15,611 nucleotides of DNA from an uncultured Veillonella sp. (GCF_905209685.1 NZ_CAJLUB010000031.1:1-15611); one strand, 5' to 3'; counted from the stretch's first letter, positions 1 to 7,220 are shown. Numbers and translations are program-made. Notes: generated from the sequence alone by a model not told the origin.

Positions 1-61
1 TGGCATTATAAATATCATGGCCATCATCACTATCTATGATTTTCACACCGTCAATTGCCAT
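1..61 (-). CDS. Unknown protein, N-terminal fragment (runs off the left edge)
   Basis: Only the first 20 codons are visible: MAIDGVKIIDSDDGHDIYNA, starting at the ATG whose complement is at 59-61. An AGGAG ribosome binding site lies at 68-72, and the gap to the stop of the preceding gene is about 11 bases, so this is very probably the next gene of the same minus-strand operon. The fragment is Asp-rich like its neighbours. No family can be assigned from 20 residues, and the rest of the gene lies outside the window. Confidence 0.6.
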   Translation of the reverse strand, partial: MAIDGVKIIDSDDGHDIYNA

Positions 62-72
62 ATGAATCTCCT

Positions 73-573
73 CTAGGACTCTCGTAATGCCAGTAGTGCA
101 AATACTTCGTCCATATCAAGATTAAACATGTTACTTTCAAGATTAATAGGTTCAAAATAGTAACGAACTGTATCTGCCCCAAATTCATCGTTTAATTTGG
201 CCCATTCTGCCCCTGAAAGCACAGTAAATCCAAGCGTATCATTTCCAAGGCTTTCAGTAAACCAACGCACCTCATAATCAGGCTGAACGAAGTCGTTGAA
301 GTATTTGATAGTTACATCCCGATCTTTCTCATCACCGTAAGGAATTAAGAGTTCATTATCGCCCTTTTGTAACACAATATCGTCACCATAGAGCTTGCCA
401 TTACTAACAGTTTGAATATCGATAGGCTCATCCATCATATCATTGAAATAACGAACCACATCTTCGTCATCCTCGCGCCAGTCAATCCAAATAATAGCCT
501 CAGAATTAAATAAATCATCTAAATCCATATCATGACTAAAGAAATCTTTAACTAATGTATACATATCTTCCAT
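73..573 (-). CDS. Acidic cytosolic protein of unknown function (166 aa)
   Basis: I do not recognise a named family. The protein is strongly acidic, has no signal peptide or membrane segment, and should be soluble in the cytosol. Three phrases look alike: VVRYFNDMM near residue 39, TIKYFNDFV near residue 88 and TVRYYFEPI near residue 135. The first two are followed by Asp/Glu-Pro segments, which suggests an internally repetitive alpha/beta fold. The start is supported by AGGAGAG about seven bases upstream of the ATG. The gene is fourth in a minus-strand run, 68 bases after the preceding gene and 11 bases before the next. Small acidic proteins in tandem like this are often immunity proteins, but that is inference only. 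Confidence 0.8.
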   Translation of the reverse strand: MEDMYTLVKDFFSHDMDLDDLFNSEAIIWIDWREDDEDVVRYFNDMMDEPIDIQTVSNGKLYGDDIVLQKGDNELLIPYGDEKDRDVTIKYFNDFVQPDYEVRWFTESLGNDTLGFTVLSGAEWAKLNDEFGADTVRYYFEPINLESNMFNLDMDEVFALLALRES

Positions 574-641
574 AATCTCTCCTGCATATCACTTATTTTT
601 TAGATAGTCTACAACACCCGTGTCACCAATTTAGTACAACT

Positions 642-1073
642 CTATAAGGTTTCATAAATCACATCTTGTTGAACCGTAAAGTTTTCATCAAAAGAAACCA
701 AAACATATAGATGTCCTGCTGGGGATTCTCCCACATCATAGCCTAGTGCAAATGCATCGTAACAACCTGACTTATCTAGCATAATATCGGTTAAGGTTAG
801 TACAATAGACTCTTCTTGCGGTATTTCCTGTTGTATGAGTTCCTGTGCTAGTTGATCTAATTTATCTAATTGAACATATAATTGTTTCCACATTGGTAGT
901 GAAAGCACCTCAGCCTCAGTATAATTAGTGCAACTAATATTAAGTTTTTGAAAGACTTGTCCTTCATTCTCTATACGATTAGTTCCCAATCTGCGAGATA
1001 CAAAGTAAACGCCATACGGTTCTTCAGACCAGCTTTCAACATTCCATAAAGTCATTAATTCCGATTTTCTCAT
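642..1073 (-). CDS. Unknown protein, possibly a distant relative of its DUF2262-like neighbour (143 aa)
   Basis: No named family recognised with confidence. Near the N-terminus is EEPYGVYFVSRR, which resembles FEPHGVYKLLVKK in the upstream neighbour. The C-terminal stretch has the order Ser-Gly, Tyr-Asp, Gly-His (PAGHLYVLVSFDE) and ends IYETL. This order resembles the neighbour's Asp-Gly, acidic run, Trp-Gly-His, Asp pattern. There is no signal peptide or membrane helix, and the protein is acidic. GGAG lies about eight bases upstream of the ATG. The start is 20 bases downstream of the preceding stop, which indicates co-transcription. A shared fold with the neighbour is inferred by eye and needs profile comparison. 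Confidence 0.8.
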   Translation of the reverse strand: MRKSELMTLWNVESWSEEPYGVYFVSRRLGTNRIENEGQVFQKLNISCTNYTEAEVLSLPMWKQLYVQLDKLDQLAQELIQQEIPQEESIVLTLTDIMLDKSGCYDAFALGYDVGESPAGHLYVLVSFDENFTVQQDVIYETL

Positions 1074-1093
1074 CAGGACGCTCCATTAGTTAA

Positions 1094-1909
1094 TCATCCT
1101 GCAATATCCGCATCAGTAGGATTTCCATCTGCATCAATATGAGCTATGATGCAGTGCCCCCAGAAGATATCGTCATCGTCATAATAGACCTCTATGGTGC
1201 CATCATTGCGAAACGCCAATTCTCCCATCGTAATACGCTTAGCAAATACGTCTGACGTAATCGGATCTTGGTCGTCATTGTCGAGCCAATAATTAGCGAG
1301 TTCTAACAAGGTCTCACTAATATAGGTACTAATTCGTTGTTCAAATGCTTTGAAATTATCGATTGTATTGAAAGTAGCCAATGCTACGGTACAGCTTTCA
1401 TCAGAACCCTCATCCACATCAAGGGTGAATGCATAATCATCAATTCTGGCTGTGTAATATTGATACTCTCGATTTAACAGGAAATCACCCCTATCAGTAT
1501 GAAGGTATTTAGGAGTTTTCAAATAAGCCGACAAGGCCTCTAACTCACTATGTTTAGCATGTTCCTCTAACACCTCAAGCACATAATAGCGATTATTCCA
1601 AGAAGGACGCATATAGCCCAAGTCCTCTAAAGGCTTTGCTTTCTTAACCAACAATTTGTAAACGCCATGGGGCTCAAAAGAATAACCCCATCTATCGTCA
1701 AGGCCCTCAATAATCCACGTCAAAATGCCTTCGCTACGGTCAAGCATACCAGTTCGAGTATCTAGGATAGCATCGGTGTCCACCAGTGGTCTATGGTACT
1801 TCTCTAAATAAGGACTAGCCCCATTCGCATCACTGCGTGGTAATGCATAAATTTCAAACTCTTCCGATTCAAACTCTGCTTCATATTCTGGTAGACGTAC
1901 AATACTCAT
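1094..1909 (-). CDS. DUF2262-like domain protein (271 aa)
   Basis: The C-terminal ~150 residues fit the DUF2262 pattern as I remember it: LLELANYWLDND around residues 200-212, then a strand with NDGTIEVYYDDDD, an FWGH motif near 250, and a final G...DADIAG. The middle segment YYVLEVLEEH...LEALSAYL also matches the usual pre-domain region. The function of DUF2262 is not established. The protein is soluble and very acidic at its C-terminus. The gene sits second in the minus-strand run, 63 bases after the 276-aa gene and 20 bases before the 143-aa gene. DUF2262 proteins often lie among small uncharacterised or immunity-type genes, which is the context here. Confidence in the gene is high; in the domain name moderate. 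Confidence 0.8.
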   Translation of the reverse strand: MSIVRLPEYEAEFESEEFEIYALPRSDANGASPYLEKYHRPLVDTDAILDTRTGMLDRSEGILTWIIEGLDDRWGYSFEPHGVYKLLVKKAKPLEDLGYMRPSWNNRYYVLEVLEEHAKHSELEALSAYLKTPKYLHTDRGDFLLNREYQYYTARIDDYAFTLDVDEGSDESCTVALATFNTIDNFKAFEQRISTYISETLLELANYWLDNDDQDPITSDVFAKRITMGELAFRNDGTIEVYYDDDDIFWGHCIIAHIDADGNPTDADIAG

Positions 1910-1972
1910 ATGACTCTCTCCTATTTATCTCACATACAAGCAAATATATAACTAGTCTATAGCCTAACATCA

Positions 1973-2803
1973 TCATAATCGCTCAGCTACATCGATTCTA
2001 TGTAATAATTCTTTCGCTAGTTCTTTGGCTGTTTTAAATTCCTCATTTGAAAGCACCATAAGTACAAAGCTATCGGTTCCTGTGTCCATGCCTGCTAACG
2101 TATAGTTTTCCCACGTAGAATTAAGACTAGCACACCAGTCCATAATAACTTGATCTTCATCTAATGCTGCTGTATCAATAGTTAGATTTTCTCTAGTATC
2201 TAAAGACTTATTACATATTAACTTCTGTACATAATAAATAAAATCCTCTAGTTCACATCTACAGTCTAACTCTACGGCATATCCTTTAGAGACTAGTTTC
2301 TCATAGAGGTTCCACCAGCTATCTTCTAATTCTTCCAAGGAGCGCAACTTAACCTTGGTCATAAACGATTTAGCTTGTTTAGCATCGCCTAGCAACAACG
2401 TTGCTAACTCTTTAAATGTAGATTGCATCTGATCGATATCTAGATACGCTGCTTCTACACACAAGCTACAATCAGGTACTCTGCGTTTTTTCATAAAAGC
2501 CCGCATCATCTTCACTGCGTCAGGATAACTTACATCAGCCATACGATAGGTCTTGCCATCTATATCTAAGAATAAATCTACTGCATCTGATGTTTTTCCT
2601 ACACGCGCTTTCATGGCTGTACATCCATCGATGGCATGAGGTGGGTAAAGCTCCATATACATATAAAATCCATCATGCATAGCCTGTAAAGTATTATCTA
2701 TTCCGACTATATTAAAACCGTTTCCATTAGAACCAGGGCTCTTCAAGCGCCATTCTTCGTATTCATCAAATAGTTTTTCTTGAATCCAATTGTAAAAGCT
2801 CAT
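1973..2803 (-). CDS. Unknown protein with a DUF6630-like C-terminal half (276 aa)
   Basis: First gene of the five-gene minus-strand run. The C-terminal half, from about residue 155, contains SWWNLYEKLVSKGYAVELD, then LEDFIYYVQKL, then W...LN..W..Y.LAGMDTGTDSFVLMVL. This resembles the DUF6630 pattern as I recall it, with a lone Trp-Trp, an acidic ELD and a D.G.DS strand; the match is tentative. The N-terminal half, with MYMELYPPHAIDG and several Met/Cys residues, is unrecognised. There is no signal peptide. GGAGAG lies upstream of the ATG, and a TATAAT at 2876-2881 could serve as promoter. Function is unknown; the setting suggests an accessory or immunity role. Confidence 0.8.
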   Translation of the reverse strand: MSFYNWIQEKLFDEYEEWRLKSPGSNGNGFNIVGIDNTLQAMHDGFYMYMELYPPHAIDGCTAMKARVGKTSDAVDLFLDIDGKTYRMADVSYPDAVKMMRAFMKKRRVPDCSLCVEAAYLDIDQMQSTFKELATLLLGDAKQAKSFMTKVKLRSLEELEDSWWNLYEKLVSKGYAVELDCRCELEDFIYYVQKLICNKSLDTRENLTIDTAALDEDQVIMDWCASLNSTWENYTLAGMDTGTDSFVLMVLSNEEFKTAKELAKELLHRIDVAERL

Positions 2804-2875
2804 ATACTACTCTCCACTATATACTGTCACTTACATTTAATGTTTAACGGAATATGTAATTGAATATGTATCTTA

Positions 2876-2881
2876 ATTATA
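2876..2881 (-). promoter_or_regulatory. Possible -10 box for the five-gene run
   Basis: A perfect TATAAT on the minus strand lies about 70 bases upstream of the 276-aa gene and just downstream of the adhesin terminator. The -35 region at 17-base spacing (TTATAA) is poor, so the assignment rests on position and the -10 alone. Confidence 0.35.
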
Positions 2882-2921
2882 TCATTATTAAGGAATACTT
2901 ATAATAAAAGCATAGGATAAA

Positions 2922-2955
2922 AAAACTCCTACAAGAGAAACCTTGTAGGAGTTTT
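2922..2955 (-). terminator. Rho-independent terminator of the adhesin gene
   Basis: A 14-base perfect inverted repeat: AAAACTCCTACAAG at 2922-2935 and its complement at 2942-2955, with a six-base loop. On the minus strand the stem is followed by a run of T. It starts eight bases past the adhesin stop and separates that gene from the downstream run of unknown genes. Confidence 0.9.
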
Positions 2956-2962
2956 GATTCTA

Positions 2963-4693
2963 TTATTTAGATTCTAATTTAGCTGCCAATTCAGTATATT
3001 TTCGTTCTAACTCATTATATTTTTCAGATAGGTCTTTCATATCTTTCTTAAGTTGTGCTGCATCTTCAGTAGTTACCTCTTCAGAGCTTTTACCAAATTT
3101 GAAATTAGCACCTAAGCTAATAGAATTACGACCGTTACCAACGGTAGTGGCAGCATTAAACATTGTGTTTTTATTAGGGCGATAGAACGCACCTAGCGCC
3201 GCTGCATTAGCATTTTTATAGTTACCAAAGCCAACGGAATAGGACCATTTATCATGTTTATCGAAATCTAATGGATGCAAGCCAGCTAGTGCTGCAGAAG
3301 CCGCCGCTACGCTAGATACTTGTTGATCAGTGTAGGATTTAGCTTCATTTAAGCTATTGGCGCCGCCATTAATAATACGATTATTTAACGTATTAATATC
3401 GCCTTCTATGGTAGTGATACGGTTTTCATGATTATCTACTACGTCTTTAATGGCATGTAATTGGGACCCATTGACTGCATCAGTAGATGTAGCAGATACA
3501 CGGCCTGCTGCTACATTTGTAATCGTACGTTCTGCTCCACTATCACCAATGCTCAATGTACCAACCGCATTTCCACCAGCAAAGTTATAAGTTCTGCCGC
3601 CGATAACACCAGAGTTAGTAGACACTGCTGTAGCCGTAACAGACTTAGCACCTAAGGCAATGCTATTATCTGTAGCAGCCATCGCATTTGTACCGATAGC
3701 AATGCCGTTTTCCTTTGTTGTAGTTGCACTATGGCCGATTGCTAAGGAATCCTTTTCTGCTGCATTTGCTAATGTACCAGCAGCAAAGGCACTTTTACCA
3801 GCACTAGTTGAATAATTACCTAATGCTACAGCATCTTCATTAGAAGCCACTGTTTTAAAGCCTAACGCTGTGGAGTACGCACCGCTAGCATTTGCATAAG
3901 AACCAACTGCAGTCGTATTCATAGCCGTTGCTTCTGCATTAAAACCAAACGCAGAAGATTGATTACCAGAACCTGTGGAGCTATAACCCACTGCTGTAGC
4001 ATAATCATTTTTTGCTCTTGCATTATAACCAATCGCTGTACCCATATTGTTATTGGCCTTTGCATTGTTACCGATAGCAACAGTATTTTGAGCAGTTGCT
4101 TCCGCTTTACGACCGATTGCATACGCATCGTTGTATGTTGCTTTCGCACTATCACCAAAGGCGATTGCATTATTACCTTGGACCTTGGCACCAGTACCAC
4201 CTACCAAAGCATTATTGCCTTTAATGGTGTTATTCATGCCCAAAGCTACAGAGTTCTGACCATCAATACTATTACGGTTACCAATTAATAAAGAGTTAAT
4301 TGCATTGTCATTATTAATATGGTTAAAACCACCTGCGATATTATTAGTACCGCCAACAGTATTGCTAGTACCTACTACCAAGCTGTGAGTAGCAGAGTTT
4401 TTATTATACCAACCTGATACGATACTGCCTGGGCCAGATACAGTATTATTAGTACCAGAGGTGATCGTATCATTAGCGGAAGATCGAACTGTATTCTTGT
4501 CTCCACCAAGCAATATATTTTTTACAGGGGAGAACATATCCTGCTCAACTTTATTATCCCCACCATATGCAATAGAATTTTGCATATTTAATGGCGCAGC
4601 AGTTGCAGCGCTAATATCTAAATTAGATGCGGCAAACGCTGTTGTAGTAACACTGGCGGTAATCATAGCCGTTAAAAGCAATTCTTTTTTCAT
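2963..4693 (-). CDS. Trimeric autotransporter adhesin, YadA-like (576 aa)
   Basis: A surface adhesin of the type Vc secretion family. Residues 1-21 form a signal peptide (MKKELLLTAMITASVTTTAFA). Residues ~55-370 are a head of degenerate ~14-residue repeats of the ALG/AIG-x-x-A-x-A kind. VNGSQLHA at 406-413 is the classic stalk/neck motif, followed by a coiled coil with heptads around 415-460. The YadA anchor that trimerises into a 12-strand outer-membrane barrel spans ~467-535 (AALAGLHPLDFD...NFKFGK). It is short for the family. Unusually, about 41 charged residues (LKKDMKDLSEKYNELERKY...) follow the barrel and look like a further coiled coil. AAGGGG precedes the ATG. The gene has its own promoter at 4827-4855, a possible leader attenuator at 4732-4768 and its own terminator. 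The partner or receptor cannot be inferred. Confidence 0.93.
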   Translation of the reverse strand: MKKELLLTAMITASVTTTAFAASNLDISAATAAPLNMQNSIAYGGDNKVEQDMFSPVKNILLGGDKNTVRSSANDTITSGTNNTVSGPGSIVSGWYNKNSATHSLVVGTSNTVGGTNNIAGGFNHINNDNAINSLLIGNRNSIDGQNSVALGMNNTIKGNNALVGGTGAKVQGNNAIAFGDSAKATYNDAYAIGRKAEATAQNTVAIGNNAKANNNMGTAIGYNARAKNDYATAVGYSSTGSGNQSSAFGFNAEATAMNTTAVGSYANASGAYSTALGFKTVASNEDAVALGNYSTSAGKSAFAAGTLANAAEKDSLAIGHSATTTKENGIAIGTNAMAATDNSIALGAKSVTATAVSTNSGVIGGRTYNFAGGNAVGTLSIGDSGAERTITNVAAGRVSATSTDAVNGSQLHAIKDVVDNHENRITTIEGDINTLNNRIINGGANSLNEAKSYTDQQVSSVAAASAALAGLHPLDFDKHDKWSYSVGFGNYKNANAAALGAFYRPNKNTMFNAATTVGNGRNSISLGANFKFGKSSEEVTTEDAAQLKKDMKDLSEKYNELERKYTELAAKLESK

Positions 4694-4731
4694 AGGTTGT
4701 ACCCCTTTTAAGACAACAAAAACAATAACTC

Positions 4732-4768
4732 AAAAAAAGATTCAAAGTTATCTGATGAAACCTGAATC
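4732..4768 (-). promoter_or_regulatory. Terminator-like hairpin in the adhesin leader (possible attenuator)
   Basis: On the minus strand, GATTCAGGTT (4759-4768) can pair with AACTTTGAATC (4739-4749), with one bulged T and one G-T pair. A T7 run follows immediately at 4732-4738. This is terminator geometry, but it lies downstream of the adhesin promoter and about 40-75 bases before its start codon. The stem is AT-rich and therefore weak. Confidence 0.4.
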
Positions 4769-4826
4769 CACTTCTCTATGCACTATCCATGCTTTAACAT
4801 GAATAAAATATGAATATTACTCTAAT

Positions 4827-4855
4827 ATTATAATTCCAGCTCATAAGAAATGCAA
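4827..4855 (-). promoter_or_regulatory. Sigma-A-type promoter of the adhesin gene
   Basis: TTGCAT (complement at 4850-4855), a 17-base spacer, then a perfect TATAAT (complement at 4827-4832) on the minus strand. Transcription would start near 4820 and give a leader of about 125 bases before the adhesin ATG. Confidence 0.6.
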
Positions 4856-4865
4856 GATAATACAA

Positions 4866-4907
4866 AAAAGAAGGTATACAGCTTATAAAAGCCGTATACC
4901 TTCTTTT
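4866..4907 (-). terminator. Terminator of the tRNA-Arg transcript
   Basis: AAGAAGGTATAC pairs with GTATACCTTCTT across a short centre that itself can pair (GCTT/AAGC). On the minus strand the stem is followed by a T run (complement of the A run at 4864-4869). It begins a few bases past the tRNA 3' end, and the adhesin promoter lies just beyond it. Confidence 0.85.
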
Positions 4908-4913
4908 CTATAC

Positions 4914-4990
4914 TGGTGCGCCTAACCGGAATCGAACCAGTGACACGCAGTTTAGGAAACTGCTGCTCTATCCTACTGAGCTATAGACGC
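4914..4990 (-). tRNA. tRNA-Arg (anticodon CCT)
   Basis: The minus strand reads GCGTCTA for the acceptor 5' side and TAGGCGC for the 3' side, pairing seven of seven with one G-T. The D-arm has AGCTCAGTAGGATAGAGC. The anticodon stem GCAGT/ACTGC encloses the loop TTCCTAA, so the anticodon is CCT and reads AGG. The T-arm has GGTTCGATTCC. The discriminator is A and the CCA tail is encoded at 4914-4916. It has its own promoter and terminator. I saw no duplicated att-like end nearby. Confidence 0.95.
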
Positions 4991-4992
4991 AT

Positions 4993-5031
4993 GTATACTT
5001 TATTATATCGTTTTTAATAAAGTATACGCAA
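4993..5031 (-). promoter_or_regulatory. tRNA-Arg promoter embedded in a 13-bp perfect inverted repeat
   Basis: TTGCGT (complement 5026-5031), 18 bases, then TATAAT (complement 5002-5007) make a credible promoter, placing the start of transcription a few bases before the mature tRNA end. The same DNA holds a perfect 13-bp inverted repeat, GTATACTTTATTA at 4993-5005 and its complement at 5015-5027, with a nine-base centre. No T run follows on either strand, so it is not an obvious terminator for the phosphatase gene upstream. Confidence 0.6.
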
Positions 5032-5038
5032 GGCGTCC

Positions 5039-6028
5039 TTATTGTTGTAGGTATTGGTTATTCACTTGTTTTTGTTCTTCTGGGCTGAGGTTTTGGTAGC
5101 CTTTCGCTAATGCACTAACCCAGGATCCGTAGGCAGGATTTGGAAATACAACAAAGGTAGTACCAAAGTCTTCTTTATGTTCATCGATGATAGCGTTTCT
5201 TTCAGCTAAGGTCTTACCTTTTGTACCAATTGGGAAGTCACCGGCATTATCACCCATGTATAGAACGACATAATATTTTTTAGCAATCATATCGAAGCGA
5301 GGTTGTTTATCAGAGTCTTTTTCGAATAGTAATACATGTTCTTTATCGACGGATGGGAATCCTAGCTCCTTAAAGTTTTGTACTGTTGCATCATAGTTAA
5401 CAGGTGCATAGCGGTTTGAAACGTAGAATATTTCAACACCTTGTTTATGTACTTCATTTAGGAACTCAACAGCACCAGGCATGGCTTGCGATTTACCTTG
5501 ATGCACAGCTTGACGCCACCAAGGAGCATCGAAGCGACCATTGCCATTAGCAACACTTTCACCCATCAGTTTAGTATTATCCACTACTGTTTCATCAGCA
5601 TCAAGAACGATAGCAAGAGGTTTTCTTTGATGAGATGGATCAGTAACGGCCATCTTAACAAGGTTTAGCGCCACATTGTACCCTTGATACGCTAGTGCTC
5701 TGTACTCTGCAGAGGTGCGCATCCATAAGAGCCCCATTGTTTCTGTTTCGGCTTGGTACTGCTGTTTTTGCTTCAACGCTGCCTGCTCATCTAGCGGTAC
5801 TGCAGCTTTTGTGGCCTCACTATTAGCGGCTACCGTATTAGCTACCGTATTTGTAGCCGCTGTACTATTAATCGATTGGGTTGATTGAACCTGCGCTACC
5901 ATCGCTGTAGGAACTACAGGATTTGCTTTCACTGTCGTCGGAGAATCCGCCTGTACCACAGAACCTACGCAAAGGCTACCGCCAAAACAAGCCACCGCTA
6001 TATACCATGCTAAACTACTACGTTTCAT
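5039..6028 (-). CDS. Secreted HAD-family acid phosphatase / 5'-nucleotidase, lipoprotein e(P4) type (329 aa)
   Basis: A phosphomonoesterase of the acid phosphatase class B/C superfamily; e(P4) relatives release phosphate from nucleotides or cofactors outside the cytoplasm. HAD motif I is VLDADETVVDN with D143 and D145, motif II is FYVSNR (~201-206), and motif IV is MGDNAGDF with D260 and D264. The family signature WMRTSAEYRALAYQGYN is at 102-118. An N-terminal signal peptide probably ends at VVQA-DS (residue 27). The Cys residues at 14 and 20 do not sit in a good lipobox, so a soluble periplasmic enzyme is more likely than a lipoprotein. Residues ~28-75 are a low-complexity Ala/Thr/Asn/Val linker. 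AGGAGG precedes the ATG. The gene is divergent from the 6216 gene, and tRNA-Arg follows downstream. Confidence 0.92.
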   Translation of the reverse strand: MKRSSLAWYIAVACFGGSLCVGSVVQADSPTTVKANPVVPTAMVAQVQSTQSINSTAATNTVANTVAANSEATKAAVPLDEQAALKQKQQYQAETETMGLLWMRTSAEYRALAYQGYNVALNLVKMAVTDPSHQRKPLAIVLDADETVVDNTKLMGESVANGNGRFDAPWWRQAVHQGKSQAMPGAVEFLNEVHKQGVEIFYVSNRYAPVNYDATVQNFKELGFPSVDKEHVLLFEKDSDKQPRFDMIAKKYYVVLYMGDNAGDFPIGTKGKTLAERNAIIDEHKEDFGTTFVVFPNPAYGSWVSALAKGYQNLSPEEQKQVNNQYLQQ

Positions 6029-6157
6029 AATTGCCTCCTATCCACATTGGCTCTCTGTATACATACAATACACAATGTAATTCTACATAGGTATACGAAA
6101 GTCCTCTATAAATTTATATTCTATCTGTATATTTTAAATCTATCTACACTATAACTA

Positions 6158-6166
6158 TGCTATAAT
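6158..6166 (+). promoter_or_regulatory. Extended -10 promoter of the 6216 gene
   Basis: TGCTATAAT is a perfect -10 with the TGn extension; no good -35 is present. Transcription would begin near 6173, so an upstream in-frame TTG at 6174 cannot serve as the start codon and the ATG at 6216 is favoured. Confidence 0.6.
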
Positions 6167-6215
6167 ACAGCTGTTGATAGTATTAGAGAGTTCTTATAAA
6201 AAAGAGGTATATGTA

Positions 6216-7097
6216 ATGAAACTATGTAAACGATCGATTATTACCAGTTCACTATTTGCTGTATTGGCTATATCATCTGCGTACGGGGCTACACCAGTAC
6301 AGCCAAGTGAAAGCACAGATACTGCAGTGGTTGATATGGATTATTCTAATATTCCAGAGTTAAAAAAATCTATCGAGAGCGCAACACCTGCTATGATACA
6401 ATCTACGCTTGATGCTTCTAAGGGAAAACCTACTAAAGATAAGCCTATCTATTCAACAGTGACTATGTCTGGTAACCGTGTTGTATCCGTAAAAACTTAC
6501 AAAACTAAAGAAGAACAAGAAAAGGCCATGTTAAAAGAGCGTAAACGCTTAGACAAGGTCACTGCAGAACGTCAGGCTAAAAGAAAAGACGAAACACGCA
6601 CAGATATGCTAAAAGGTTTAACACCAATACCGTCCTATCCACCTGTTAGTGAAACACGCGTATTACAAAGTGAAATGTTCTCTAGACCATTTGGTAGACA
6701 ACTCGATTTGCGTTTAGTAGAGGCCTATACACAAGATTATGACAAGGCAAAACCTGGCGATATTTATGTCTATGCAGATTATGTGGACTACACATCTAAA
6801 CAGCTATTAGGTGAAAAAGATGGCACCACTGCTATTTCAGCTATGATTCTACGTGTACTCATGAGAAAAGACGAAAACAAAGCTTTCAGCATCGATGTAA
6901 ATGCGTACTTCATAAATCCAACAACACATACCATTTCCATAAGTCGTTCTGAAGATGCAAAGGGTATCGATATCAAGAAAGAGGAAAGAGCTGAAGCTGT
7001 ATTTAAACTACCATCACACCAACTACAAGCCGGCGATCCACAGTATGAAATCGCTAAGCTTATGTATCAGGACCTAACTAATAAAAAATTTGATTAA
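6216..7097 (+). CDS. Secreted or periplasmic protein of unknown function (293 aa)
   Basis: I do not recognise a family. The start at 6216 (MKLCKRSIITSS...) is chosen because it has AAGAGG just upstream, begins a proper signal peptide and lies downstream of the promoter; an in-frame TTG at 6174 would add 14 residues. The signal peptide runs to about SSAYGA (residue 25). A highly charged Lys/Glu/Arg segment (KTKEEQEKAMLKERKRLDKVTAERQ) suggests a helix or coiled coil. The C-terminal half is richer in beta-like sequence (IYVYADYVDYTS, FSIDVNAYFINPTTHTISIS). There is no lipobox. It is the only plus-strand protein gene in the window, divergent from the phosphatase and convergent with catalase, so it is probably transcribed alone. 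Confidence 0.85.
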   Translation: MKLCKRSIITSSLFAVLAISSAYGATPVQPSESTDTAVVDMDYSNIPELKKSIESATPAMIQSTLDASKGKPTKDKPIYSTVTMSGNRVVSVKTYKTKEEQEKAMLKERKRLDKVTAERQAKRKDETRTDMLKGLTPIPSYPPVSETRVLQSEMFSRPFGRQLDLRLVEAYTQDYDKAKPGDIYVYADYVDYTSKQLLGEKDGTTAISAMILRVLMRKDENKAFSIDVNAYFINPTTHTISISRSEDAKGIDIKKEERAEAVFKLPSHQLQAGDPQYEIAKLMYQDLTNKKFD

Positions 7098-7125
7098 CAA
7101 TATTTAAATACACTCACCACGACAA

Positions 7126-7166
7126 AAGCCCCACCTTACTATGAACTACATAGCAAGGAGGGGCTT
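7126..7166 (+). terminator. Terminator of the 6216 gene, probably bidirectional
   Basis: AAGCCCC-CCTT-CTATG pairs with CATAG-AAGG-GGGGCTT, with two mismatches and a short loop. CGTTTTAG follows on the plus strand and CTTTTG on the minus strand, so it could also stop catalase transcripts arriving from the right after about 180 bases of 3' untranslated sequence. Confidence 0.8.
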
Positions 7167-7220
7167 CGTTTTAGTTTAAGGAAGTTCTTTTAGTCGTTTA
7201 TGTTGTTTAGATAGAATATC

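Noticed and set aside
3461..4288. Several open frames on both strands inside the adhesin gene, up to 109 aa
   Set aside because: They are by-products of the repetitive head region, lack ribosome binding sites, and have Cys/Ile/Thr-rich compositions unlike real proteins.
4914..4990. tRNA-Arg as an integration site for a mobile element
   Set aside because: No integrase, no duplicated tRNA end and no shift in composition are seen next to it.
5969..5990. Possible lipobox around Cys14 or Cys20 of the phosphatase, which would make it a lipoprotein like e(P4)
   Set aside because: The residues before either Cys do not fit the lipobox, while a good signal peptidase I site follows at VVQA-DS.
4874..6096. 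Repeated GTATAC words around the tRNA and phosphatase genes
   Set aside because: The palindromic six-mer occurs about as often as expected for AT-rich DNA across the window, so no special enrichment is supported.
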